Shown here: positions 1 to 6,520 of the stretch, in pieces
Layout of the letters: the number at the start of each line of letters is the position of its first letter
Position numbering within the stretch: position 1 is the first letter of the stretch
Assembly (NCBI RefSeq): GCF_001984175.1
Contig: NZ_MTQP01000056.1
Span: forward strand, 62,001-126,000
Reading direction: 5' to 3'
Length of the DNA: 64,000 nt
Source of the DNA: Saccharothrix sp. ALI-22-I
Lineage (GTDB): Bacteria; Actinomycetota; Actinomycetes; Mycobacteriales; Pseudonocardiaceae
The notes under the pieces: generated by a model
Databases searched by the model: none
The model's input: only the letters and a program-made list of their open reading frames with translations
Told to the model about the DNA's origin: nothing
Program-made: the position numbers and the translations under genes

Positions 1-1
1 G

Positions 2-391
2 CGTGACGGGCTCGGCCGGCCGCTGCCCTACGGGCTGCCCGGTGTCGAGCGCCAGCCGGAGGGTGTGCCCCGCACGCCGGAGGAGTCGTTGACCGAGGCC
101 CAGCGCCTGCTGGACCTCGGCCGGCCGTTCCACGCGCACGAAGTGCTGGAGGACGCGTGGAAGGCGGCGCCCGAGCCCGAGCGTGAGCTGTGGCGCGGGT
201 TGGCACAACTGGCCGTGGGCATGACCCACGCGGCGCGCGGCAACGCGTCCGGCGCTTCGGCGCTGCTGGACCGCGGCGCGCGCAACATCTCTGCTTATCT
301 GGACGAACCGCCGCACGGGGTGGACGTGGCGGGCCTGGTGGCCTGGGCCGCCACGGGCATCGGCGTGCCGCGACTCACTGGGGGCTCGTAA
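2..391 (+). CDS. DUF309 family protein, 5' end outside the window
   Basis: The frame is open to the first base of the window, and the residues before the first internal GTG (position 65) already resemble the N-terminus of actinobacterial DUF309 proteins (RDGLGRPLPYG), so the true start lies upstream. The visible 129 residues carry the short helical DUF309 body with the motif FHAHEVLEDAWKAAP, followed by ELWRGLAQLAVGMTHAARGN. The function of the family is unknown; the conserved His and Glu in FHAHEVLE suggest metal binding. It ends one base before the GTG of the next gene, so the two are probably co-transcribed. Confidence 0.85.
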   Translation, partial: RDGLGRPLPYGLPGVERQPEGVPRTPEESLTEAQRLLDLGRPFHAHEVLEDAWKAAPEPERELWRGLAQLAVGMTHAARGNASGASALLDRGARNISAYLDEPPHGVDVAGLVAWAATGIGVPRLTGGS

Positions 392-392
392 C

Positions 393-1025
393 GTGCTGAT
401 CAGGCCTTATCGGGAATCGGACCGGGAGGCGGTCGGGGACATCTGCGTGCGCACCGCGGACGCGGGCGGCGACTCCCGGCACATCTACCCCGACCTGGAG
501 CTGATGCCGACGATCTTCGCGTGGCCGTACACGGACCTGGAGCCGTCGCTGGCGTTCGTGGCGGACAACGGGGAACGCGCGGTCGGGTACGTCGTCGGCA
601 CCGCGGACACGCCGTCGTTCGTGTCCCGGATCGAGTCCGAGTGGCTGCCCAAGGTGTCCGACCGCTATCCACCGGTCAGCGAACCGTCCACACCGACCGA
701 GAACATGGTGTGGCTGCTGCACAACCCACGCCGGATGATCGTGCCCGCGCTGGCCGACTACCCGGCGCACCTGCACATCGACCTGCTGCCGGAGTACCAG
801 CGGTCCGGCCACGGGCGGGCGTTGATGACCGCGTTCCTCGGCGCGTTGGCGTACCAAAACGTGCCCGCCGTGCACTTGGGGATGCTTTCGGTGAACACCG
901 CGGCCCGCGCGTTCTACCACCGGCTGGGCTTCCACCAGATCGATGTGCCGAATGCCGAGCCGTTGACCTACCTGGGGCTCGAAGTTGGGCCGAACGCCTG
1001 GTTGAAGGGCACTTCAGCGGGGTAA
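393..1025 (+). CDS. GNAT family N-acetyltransferase
   Basis: A 210-residue cytoplasmic protein with GNAT features: the N-terminal IRPYRESDREAVGDIC strand-helix, the acetyl-CoA-binding stretch HLHIDLLPEYQRSGHGRALM (R/Q-x-x-G-x-G/A type loop) and the C-terminal NTAARAFYHRLGF motif. It resembles the group of GNATs often annotated with O-GlcNAcase-like acetyltransferases in actinobacteria, but the acceptor cannot be read from the sequence. The GTG start lies one base after the upstream stop, which implies translational coupling to the DUF309 gene. Confidence 0.9.
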   Translation: MLIRPYRESDREAVGDICVRTADAGGDSRHIYPDLELMPTIFAWPYTDLEPSLAFVADNGERAVGYVVGTADTPSFVSRIESEWLPKVSDRYPPVSEPSTPTENMVWLLHNPRRMIVPALADYPAHLHIDLLPEYQRSGHGRALMTAFLGALAYQNVPAVHLGMLSVNTAARAFYHRLGFHQIDVPNAEPLTYLGLEVGPNAWLKGTSAG

Positions 1026-1058
1026 CTGGTGAGTAACCACCTCACCCTGGAGGTTCCA

Positions 1059-1241
1059 GTGTTAGCGATCATCGCCGCGGTCATCTTCGGCCTCGCACTC
1101 CTGCTCGACCTGGCGAACGCCTCGCTCGGCACTGTCCTTGACGGCGGGACGCTGCTGATGGCCGGCCTGCTCTGCCTGGCGTTGCACCTGGCCGGTGTCG
1201 GCGCCGGCACCCGCGTCCCCAGCTTCCGCCGCCGCCGCTGA
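1059..1241 (+). CDS. Small two-helix membrane protein
   Basis: A 60-residue protein of two hydrophobic helices (LAIIAAVIFGLALLLDL and GTLLMAGLLCLALHLAG) and a basic tail ending in FRRRR, which predicts a cytoplasmic C-terminus. I chose the GTG at 1059 because a clean GGAGG lies five bases upstream (1049-1053); an in-frame GTG at 1029 has no such site. The function is unknown. It is followed at once by a strong hairpin terminator. Confidence 0.65.
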   Translation: MLAIIAAVIFGLALLLDLANASLGTVLDGGTLLMAGLLCLALHLAGVGAGTRVPSFRRRR

Positions 1242-1250
1242 CCCCGTCGA

Positions 1251-1289
1251 CCGAGGACCCCGTCCGCCGGGTGCGGGCGGGGTCCTCGG
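1251..1289 (+). terminator. Hairpin terminator after the small membrane protein gene
   Basis: The arms CCGAGGACCCCGTCCGC (1251-1267) and GCGGGCGGGGTCCTCGG (1273-1289) pair over 17 bases with one mismatch around a five-base loop. There is no T-tract, as is usual for high-GC actinobacterial terminators. Its position also argues that the next gene starts at 1304 and not at the in-frame GTG inside the hairpin. Confidence 0.7.
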
Positions 1290-1303
1290 TGGACAATCGT
1301 CGG

Positions 1304-1741
1304 GTGGACGTGTCCGCGAGCCGACTGATCCCCCAGCCGCCCGAAGTCGTGGCGCGGTACGCCATGGACTGGCGGCACGACCACGAGTGGACGCAGGGCA
1401 TCAAGCGGGCCGAGCTGAGTTCGCCCGCACCCGGCGGCGGGTTCGGCGTGGGCGCGGAGGTGACGCGCACCGCGCACTTCCTGGGCAAGGAGATCGACTA
1501 CGTGCTGCGGGTCGTGGCGCACGAGCCGCCCGCGCTGCTGGAGATGAAGTCGGTGGCCGGGCCGTTCCCGATGCACGTCACCTACCGGTTCGACCCCTCC
1601 CGGAGCGGCGGGACGGCGGCCTCCATCCGCATCCGGGGCGACGCGAGCCGGTACTACCGGCTGTTCGGGCCGTTCATGGCCCGGTTCGCGCGGGCCGACA
1701 TCCGCAAGGACCTCCGGGCCCTGGCCCGCAACGTCGGCTGA
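1304..1741 (+). CDS. SRPBCC (START/polyketide cyclase-like) family protein
   Basis: About 145 residues with the layout of the SRPBCC helix-grip fold: an N-terminal strand (VSASRLIPQPPEVVARYAMD), a Trp-containing helix (DHEWTQGI), central strands including LRVVAHEPPALLEMKSV, and a long C-terminal helix (ARADIRKDLRALARNV). Members bind hydrophobic ligands or remove growth inhibitors; no ligand can be assigned here. The GTG at 1304 or 1310 is preferred because the earlier GTG at 1271 lies within a terminator hairpin. Confidence 0.75.
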   Translation: MDVSASRLIPQPPEVVARYAMDWRHDHEWTQGIKRAELSSPAPGGGFGVGAEVTRTAHFLGKEIDYVLRVVAHEPPALLEMKSVAGPFPMHVTYRFDPSRSGGTAASIRIRGDASRYYRLFGPFMARFARADIRKDLRALARNVG

Positions 1742-1758
1742 CCGTCCGGCGAAGACCT

Positions 1759-1989
1759 TCAGCCGCGAGGCGGCGCCGACAGCAGGCACGCCACGCACGG
1801 CATGCCGTCCGGCTCGGGCAGCAGTTCCGCCGTGCCCACCTCGATCCGCTCGCCGCACAGGGTCAGCAGGGTGGACAGGGTGCCGTGGGGCAACGGCGCC
1901 AGGTGGCAGCTCCGGTCCCACTCGCCCACGAGGTCGCCGCGTCTGCGCACCAGCAGGACCGGGTCCTCGAAACGCCGCGCGGCGTTCAC
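1759..1989 (-). CDS. Conserved small hypothetical protein
   Basis: A 76-residue protein that I do not recognise. Its GTG start overlaps the TGA of an upstream coding-like frame (GTGA at 1986-1989), suggesting translational coupling. It ends with two cysteines in the sequence CVACLLSAPPRG, and the middle contains the dipeptide-rich stretch LVGEWDRSCHLAPLPHG. Third positions are strongly G/C, which supports it being translated. It has no signal peptide or membrane segment and is probably cytoplasmic. Confidence 0.55.
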   Translation of the reverse strand: MNAARRFEDPVLLVRRRGDLVGEWDRSCHLAPLPHGTLSTLLTLCGERIEVGTAELLPEPDGMPCVACLLSAPPRG

Positions 1990-2087
1990 GAGGCCACCAG
2001 TTCGTCGTCCGTCACGACGCACACCACGGCGTCGGGCGTCGCGTAGAAGTCCAGCCGGTACGGCCCGCAGTGCTGCTGCGCGTCGAC
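1986..2087 (-). other. Coding-like frame upstream of 1759-1989, start codon unresolved
   Basis: The frame reads CGPYRLDFYATPDAVVCVV and ends DDELVAS, with nearly every codon ending in G or C, as expected of a translated gene in this genome. Its stop overlaps the GTG of the next gene. No ATG, GTG or TTG opens this frame before it runs into the divergent gene starting at 2194, so either a rare start is used or the protein starts inside that gene. Treat it as a probable small gene with an undefined 5' end. Confidence 0.3.
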
Positions 2088-2193
2088 CCGGCGTTCACCG
2101 GCCGCGTCCGACGGTGGCGGCTGCGTGGGTTCCGGTTCGCGCGCGACCGCCGTTACGGGGTCCTGCCGTCCGCCGCGCGGATATGCTCCGCCG

Positions 2194-2955
2194 GTGATCA
2201 GGGTGCTGCGCGACTTCTCGACCGGTGTCGGACTGCTCGGCCAGGGTTTCGGGCTGGTGTTCCGATCGCCCAAACTGCTGCTGATCGGCGCGATCCCGGC
2301 GCTGCTCACGAGCGTGCTGCTGATCGGCGGCGTGATCGGGTTGGCGGTCTGGATCGACGACATCGCCGCCTGGGTGACGCCGTTCGCCGACGACTGGAGC
2401 GACGGGCTGCGCACGGCCACCCGGTTCGCCGCCGGGTTCTCGATCATCGGCGCGTTCATCGCGATCGGGCTGCTGCTGTTCACCGCGATCACGCTGATCA
2501 TCGGCGGCCCGTTCTACGAGCACATCGCGGAAACCGTGGAGGACACCCACCTCGGCGGCGTGCCCGAGGCCGAGCAGGTGCCGTGGTGGAAGTCGGCCGC
2601 GGTCGGCGTGCGGGACGCCGTGCTGCTCGTGGGCATCGCGATCCTGTGCGCCATCCCGCTGTTCGCGGCCGGGTTCATCCCGGTCGTCGGGCAGACGGTG
2701 GTGCCGGTGATCGCGGTGTGCGTCAACGCGACGCTGCTCGGCATCGAGTTGACCGCCATCCCGTTCACCCGGCGCGGTCTCAAGCTCGACGTGCGCCGGC
2801 GGACGCTGCGCCAACGGCGGGCCGTGACGCTCGGCTTCGCCGTGCCGACCTACCTGTTGTGCCTGATCCCGTTGGCGGCGCTGGTGGTTCTCCCGGCGGC
2901 GATGGCAGGCGGCACGGTCCTCGCGCACCGCCTGCTGCACAACCAGATCAGGTGA
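2194..2955 (+). CDS. EI24/CysZ-like integral membrane protein
   Basis: A 253-residue polytopic membrane protein with about five hydrophobic segments, including LLLIGAIPALLTSVLLIGGV, IIGAFIAIGLLLFTAITLII, LLVGIAILCAIPLFAAGFIP and a C-terminal pair around LLCLIPLAALVVLPAAMAGG. The motif GGPFYEHIAETVE after the third segment is typical of the EI24 domain shared with CysZ. E. coli CysZ is a sulfate permease; the actinobacterial members have not been shown to carry sulfate, so only the family is assigned. Its 3' end overlaps the convergent beta-propeller gene by eight bases. Confidence 0.8.
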   Translation: MIRVLRDFSTGVGLLGQGFGLVFRSPKLLLIGAIPALLTSVLLIGGVIGLAVWIDDIAAWVTPFADDWSDGLRTATRFAAGFSIIGAFIAIGLLLFTAITLIIGGPFYEHIAETVEDTHLGGVPEAEQVPWWKSAAVGVRDAVLLVGIAILCAIPLFAAGFIPVVGQTVVPVIAVCVNATLLGIELTAIPFTRRGLKLDVRRRTLRQRRAVTLGFAVPTYLLCLIPLAALVVLPAAMAGGTVLAHRLLHNQIR

Positions 2956-4885
2956 ACGGCACCCACGCCTGCTGCGCCAGCCCGTCGATCCGGCTGACCT
3001 GGATGCCCGCCGCGGACACCGTCCACAGGTCGTCGCCGATCACCAGCGCGCGGCGGATGCCCGCGTCGTAGGTGGACGACTCGTGCTGGATCGTGCCCAG
3101 CGTGGAGAACGCGTTGTCACCGAGCCGCAGCACCAGCAGGCCACTGGACATCGGCGTCATCGGCTTCTCCGCCGTCGGCATGGTGAGCACCGGTAGCACC
3201 ACCAGGTCGCGGGCCGGCCAGTACAGGAACGCGTGCGGGTCGAACTCGACCTCCGAGTTCGCGCCCGCCAGGTGGTGGCCCGCGACCTTGGTCGGCGCGG
3301 CCGGGTTCGACACGTCGAACAACGACACCTGCGTGCCCGTGGTCCGACCCTGTTCGGTGGCCTCCTGGCCGACACCGATCAGCTTCCCGTCACCGGCCGG
3401 GTGCAGGTACGCCGAGTAGCCGGTGATCTTCAGCTCGCCGACCTTGCGCGGCTTGGTCGGGTCGGACAGGTCCAGTGTGTAGAGCGGATCGACCTGCCGG
3501 AACGTCACCACGTACCCGACCGGGCCGACGAACCGGACGCTGTAGATCCGCTCGCCCAGACCGAGGCCGTCGATCCGGCCGACTTCCTTGAGCTGCGCGC
3601 CGTCCCGCTTGAGCACGGTGACCGAACTCTGCGTCGCGGGCGCCTGCTCGGGGATGCCCGGCGCGTCCGCGGACGTCGTCGCCACCCGCAGGTGCCCCTC
3701 GTGGTCGGACAGCGAGTACTGGTTCAGCAACGTGCCCGCGACCTGGCCGGACGCGACGTGCTTCGGCGGGCCCGGCTGGGAGATGTCGAACTGGTGGATC
3801 GCGGTGGTCTGCGGCGCGTTCGGTGTGGCGCGCGTCATCGGCCGCAGGTGGTGGTCGTCCGCCACGTACAGCGAAGTGCCGGTGCCGTAGACGGTGTCAC
3901 CGTCGGCCATGATCGTCACCGCGTCGCCGCTGCCCAGCTCGCCGGGGAAGTCGAACGTCAGCACGGACAGCATCGACGTGGCCGAGTGCCGCACCGGGTG
4001 GCTGATCCGGTCGCACGCCACCAGCGTGCCGTCCGAGCGGGAGCCGTCGGCGCCGGTCAGCTGGTAGCGCGGCAGCCACGCCTCGATCGGCGCGGTGGCG
4101 ACCAGTTCACGGTTCGCGATCAGGGATTCCGACAGACTGCGACCGTCCATCGGGTACACCCACGGCAGGCTCGGGCCCGAGTGCACGACCACGCGCACCA
4201 CGCCGTCGACCTGCCGTGCGTCCACGTACCGGCCGTCCACGGTGAGGGTGTTGAGGATGGTCGGCGTCCCGGTCAGGTCGACCAGCGTCACCGACGCGCC
4301 CTCCCCGTACGGGCCGTCGACCACGCCGCCGCGTGCCGCGATGCCCGGCCCGTCACCGATGACGAGCGCGCGGTCCTCGTGCAGCAGCAGTTGGGTGGCG
4401 GGGCCGGCGGGCACGTCCAGCGTGCCGGTGATCTCGCGGGTGGCGACGTCGAGCACGCGCAGCTTGCCGTCCACGACCGTCACGACCCGCTTGCCGTCGG
4501 TCTTGGCCAGGTCCGGCTCGTCCACGCCCGCCTCGTGGGCGTTGGTCTTCGAGTGCTCGGGCACGGCCGACTCGTTCGCGGCCTGCGGCACGCTCAGCCT
4601 GGTGTCCGCCGTGCCGTTGGCCGCGATCTGGCCGTCGGCTTTGGTCAAGAAGCCGGAGTTGCCCAGCCCGTACACCCCGACGTGGGGCGAGATCGCGTTG
4701 CGCAGTTCGGTCAGCGCGGTGTCGCACGTGTCGAACGCGACCAGCTCGACGGGCACCGCCTCGATCGGCGGCACGATCCGCCAGTCCTCCACCGCGGCGG
4801 GCACGGCGGAGGCCGCGCTCACCCCCACCACCAGGGCGGCACCACCGAACAGCGCCGCCCGCGTACCCCACGACCGTCTCCTCAT
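2948..4885 (-). CDS. Secreted beta-propeller domain protein (PF09826 type)
   Basis: A 645-residue exported protein. Residues 1-30 form a signal peptide (RRRSWGTRAALFGGAALVVG then ASA). The mature part matches the actinobacterial and archaeal beta-propeller family: an N-terminal helix (FDTCDTALTELRNAI), the conserved stretch NAHEAGVDEPDLAKTDGKRV, then repeated blades such as VTLVDLTGTPTILNTLTVDG and YTLDLSDPTKPRKVGELKI. No enzymatic residues are evident. Such proteins are thought to be extracytoplasmic scaffolds. The gene is monocistronic, with an FKBP gene divergent upstream. Confidence 0.85.
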   Translation of the reverse strand: MRRRSWGTRAALFGGAALVVGVSAASAVPAAVEDWRIVPPIEAVPVELVAFDTCDTALTELRNAISPHVGVYGLGNSGFLTKADGQIAANGTADTRLSVPQAANESAVPEHSKTNAHEAGVDEPDLAKTDGKRVVTVVDGKLRVLDVATREITGTLDVPAGPATQLLLHEDRALVIGDGPGIAARGGVVDGPYGEGASVTLVDLTGTPTILNTLTVDGRYVDARQVDGVVRVVVHSGPSLPWVYPMDGRSLSESLIANRELVATAPIEAWLPRYQLTGADGSRSDGTLVACDRISHPVRHSATSMLSVLTFDFPGELGSGDAVTIMADGDTVYGTGTSLYVADDHHLRPMTRATPNAPQTTAIHQFDISQPGPPKHVASGQVAGTLLNQYSLSDHEGHLRVATTSADAPGIPEQAPATQSSVTVLKRDGAQLKEVGRIDGLGLGERIYSVRFVGPVGYVVTFRQVDPLYTLDLSDPTKPRKVGELKITGYSAYLHPAGDGKLIGVGQEATEQGRTTGTQVSLFDVSNPAAPTKVAGHHLAGANSEVEFDPHAFLYWPARDLVVLPVLTMPTAEKPMTPMSSGLLVLRLGDNAFSTLGTIQHESSTYDAGIRRALVIGDDLWTVSAAGIQVSRIDGLAQQAWVPFT

Positions 4886-5045
4886 GCCCCCAGGACGGGA
4901 CGAACCGGGTAAAGGGTTGCGCGCACCGGCTTCCGGCGTGGGTATAGGCCGATCGGCCGCATCCGACGCGACATGATTGAGTAGGGCAGGACCGATTGCC
5001 CGGCACCCCTGGTCCGCAGGGGTGGAGCGATTACAGGAGAGTCAC

Positions 5046-5420
5046 ATGGCCCCGAGCAAGCCCGAGGTCGAGCCGTACGAGGGCGCCGCGCCCGCCGACC
5101 TGGTGATCGAGGACATCACCGTCGGCGAGGGGCCCGAAGCGGTGCCCGGTCAGCTCGTGCACGTGCACTACGTCGGTGTGTCGCACTCGACCGGCGAGCA
5201 GTTCGACGCCTCCTGGGACCGCGGCGAGGCGTTCAGCTTCCCGTTGGGCGCCGGGCGCGTCATCGCCGGCTGGGACCGCGGTGTCGCGGGCATGAAGGTC
5301 GGCGGCCGGCGGAAGCTGGTCATCCCGTCCCACCTGGGTTACGGCGACCGCGGCGCGGGCGGCGTGATCAAGCCCGGCGAGACCCTGATCTTCGTAGTCG
5401 ACCTACTCGGCATCAACTAG
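5046..5420 (+). CDS. FKBP-type peptidyl-prolyl cis-trans isomerase
   Basis: A 124-residue single-domain FKBP without signal peptide, so cytoplasmic. The domain runs from residue 18 to the C-terminus with the hallmarks VHVHYVGV, FDASWDRGEAFSFPLG, VIAGWDRGVAGMKVGG and LGYGDRGAGGVIKPGETLIF. It should speed proline isomerisation in folding proteins. ATG at 5046 follows the ribosome site AGGAGAG. The leader contains a small hairpin (5004-5024, arms CACCCCTG/CAGGGGTG) of unknown role. Confidence 0.93.
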   Translation: MAPSKPEVEPYEGAAPADLVIEDITVGEGPEAVPGQLVHVHYVGVSHSTGEQFDASWDRGEAFSFPLGAGRVIAGWDRGVAGMKVGGRRKLVIPSHLGYGDRGAGGVIKPGETLIFVVDLLGIN

Positions 5421-5436
5421 AGCTGACCCGGCCCCG

Positions 5437-5566
5437 CGAGGTCGCGTCGATCGTTCGCGACTGATTTTCCGGCGATCACGCTCTTCGATCGTCGGAAAAT
5501 CAGGCGCGAGCGATCGACTTCCAGGCGACCTCGCCCGCCGTCTCCGGAGGAGCGGCAATCCAACAC
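5437..5566. repeat. Dispersed palindromic element, copy 1
   Basis: The core (5437-5533) folds into an imperfect stem of about 45 bp whose apex is CTGATTTTCC...GGAAAATCAG around the loop ACGCTCT. A conserved flank follows (5534-5566, including GGAGGAGCGGCAATCCAAC). The same core and flank recur in inverted orientation at 24348-24503. In both places the element lies just downstream of a gene. It may act as a terminator or mRNA stabiliser, or be a miniature mobile element; no target-site duplication was evident. Confidence 0.7.
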
Positions 5567-5647
5567 GGAACCGGGCCGTTCGCCGCTGCGTCATCTTGCA
5601 AGGAACACACAACCGGCGTCACCGCCGTGATCGAGGGGGAAGCCGCC

Positions 5648-6196
5648 GTGCCCGAGGACATCGGCGCGTCCGAGCGGATGCTCGGCCAGTGGCAGCAGAG
5701 CATCGAGCAGAAGGCCGAGCGCTACCAGGAGATGGCCACCCGCGTGCAGGGGATGACCATCTCCGAGGCGTCACGGGACGGCTCGGTGCGGCTCACCATC
5801 GGTTCCAACGGCATCCTCACCCACCTGGAGATCGCCGAGTCCGCACGGGACAAGCGGATGGCCGAGGTGTCGGCCGAGGTGATGCGGACGTTGCAGCGCG
5901 CGCAGTCGCGCATCCCGGAACTGCTCCAGCAGGCCATGGCGGAGACCATCGGCACCCAGGACGAGACGGCCAACGTCCTGTTCGACCAGGCGAAGCGCAA
6001 CTTCCCCACCCCGCCGCACGAAGAGGCACCGCCGCCGGTCGCCCGGGAGATGCGTTTCGGCATCGAAGACGACTCGCCTCCTCCCCCGCCTCCCGCTTCG
6101 CGTCCGGCTCCGCCGTCCGCCCCTCCGCCGTCCCGCAGACCAGCGCGCAGGCCGGACGAGGACGACGACTTCGGCGGACAGTCCTTCCTTTCCTAA
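5648..6196 (+). CDS. YbaB/EbfC-like protein with proline-rich tail, next to type VII secretion genes
   Basis: A 182-residue protein. Residues 10-110 resemble the YbaB/EbfC nucleoid-associated fold (helix LGQWQQSIEQKAERYQEM, strand GSVRLTIGSNGILTHLEI, long helix with VMRTLQRAQSRIPELLQQAM). The rest is a proline-rich, acidic and basic tail ending DEDDDFGGQSFLS, about 70 residues longer than classic YbaB. GTG 5648 was chosen for the purine-rich GAGGGGGAAG upstream. In actinobacteria such proteins often precede EspC/WXG-type secretion partners, as here, so a role in type VII substrate handling is inferred. Confidence 0.75.
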   Translation: MPEDIGASERMLGQWQQSIEQKAERYQEMATRVQGMTISEASRDGSVRLTIGSNGILTHLEIAESARDKRMAEVSAEVMRTLQRAQSRIPELLQQAMAETIGTQDETANVLFDQAKRNFPTPPHEEAPPPVAREMRFGIEDDSPPPPPPASRPAPPSAPPPSRRPARRPDEDDDFGGQSFLS

Positions 6197-6217
6197 CCAG
6201 CTTTCCAGGGGGATCGC

Positions 6218-6520
6218 ATGGCCGGTTTCGAGATCGTCGCCGAGACGCTCGACGCCCACAACAAGCAGTTGGGCGACTTGAGCGCGCGCTTGCAGGGCGC
6301 GGTGGACGCGGCGAAGACCGTGAGCATGCCGACCGACGCGTACGGCATCATCTGCCAGCCGTTCCGGATGATGCTCGACCCGGTCGAACAGTTCGGGCTG
6401 GAAGCGCTCCAGGGCGCGGTGGAGGCGATGGACGCTGCCGGCAAGGCAGTGAAGGACACCGTGGACCAGTACCGGGAGATGGAAGAGGCCATCCGGGACA
6501 GCTTCAAGGCCGGTGAGTGA
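6218..6520 (+). CDS. EspC-like type VII secretion partner protein
   Basis: A 100-residue all-helical protein without signal peptide. The layout (ETLDAHNKQLGDLSARLQGAVDAA, then AYGIICQPFRMMLDPVEQFG, then a long C-terminal helix AVKDTVDQYREMEEAIRDSF) matches the actinobacterial T7SS-target family related to mycobacterial EspC. The CDS ends in a TGATG overlap with the large toxin gene, so the small protein is probably made in step with the toxin and escorts it to an ESX/type VII machine, which is not encoded in this window. The ribosome site CCAGGGGG precedes the ATG. Confidence 0.8.
   Translation: MAGFEIVAETLDAHNKQLGDLSARLQGAVDAAKTVSMPTDAYGIICQPFRMMLDPVEQFGLEALQGAVEAMDAAGKAVKDTVDQYREMEEAIRDSFKAGE

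Noticed and set aside
3233-4912. Long plus-strand frame of 559 codons over the beta-propeller gene
   Set aside because: It is rich in Arg/Val/His without domain features and lies fully opposite a gene with a signal peptide and clear family motifs.
5004-5024. Small hairpin in the FKBP leader as a riboswitch or thermometer
   Set aside because: An eight-base stem alone is too little; no conserved aptamer segments are seen around it.
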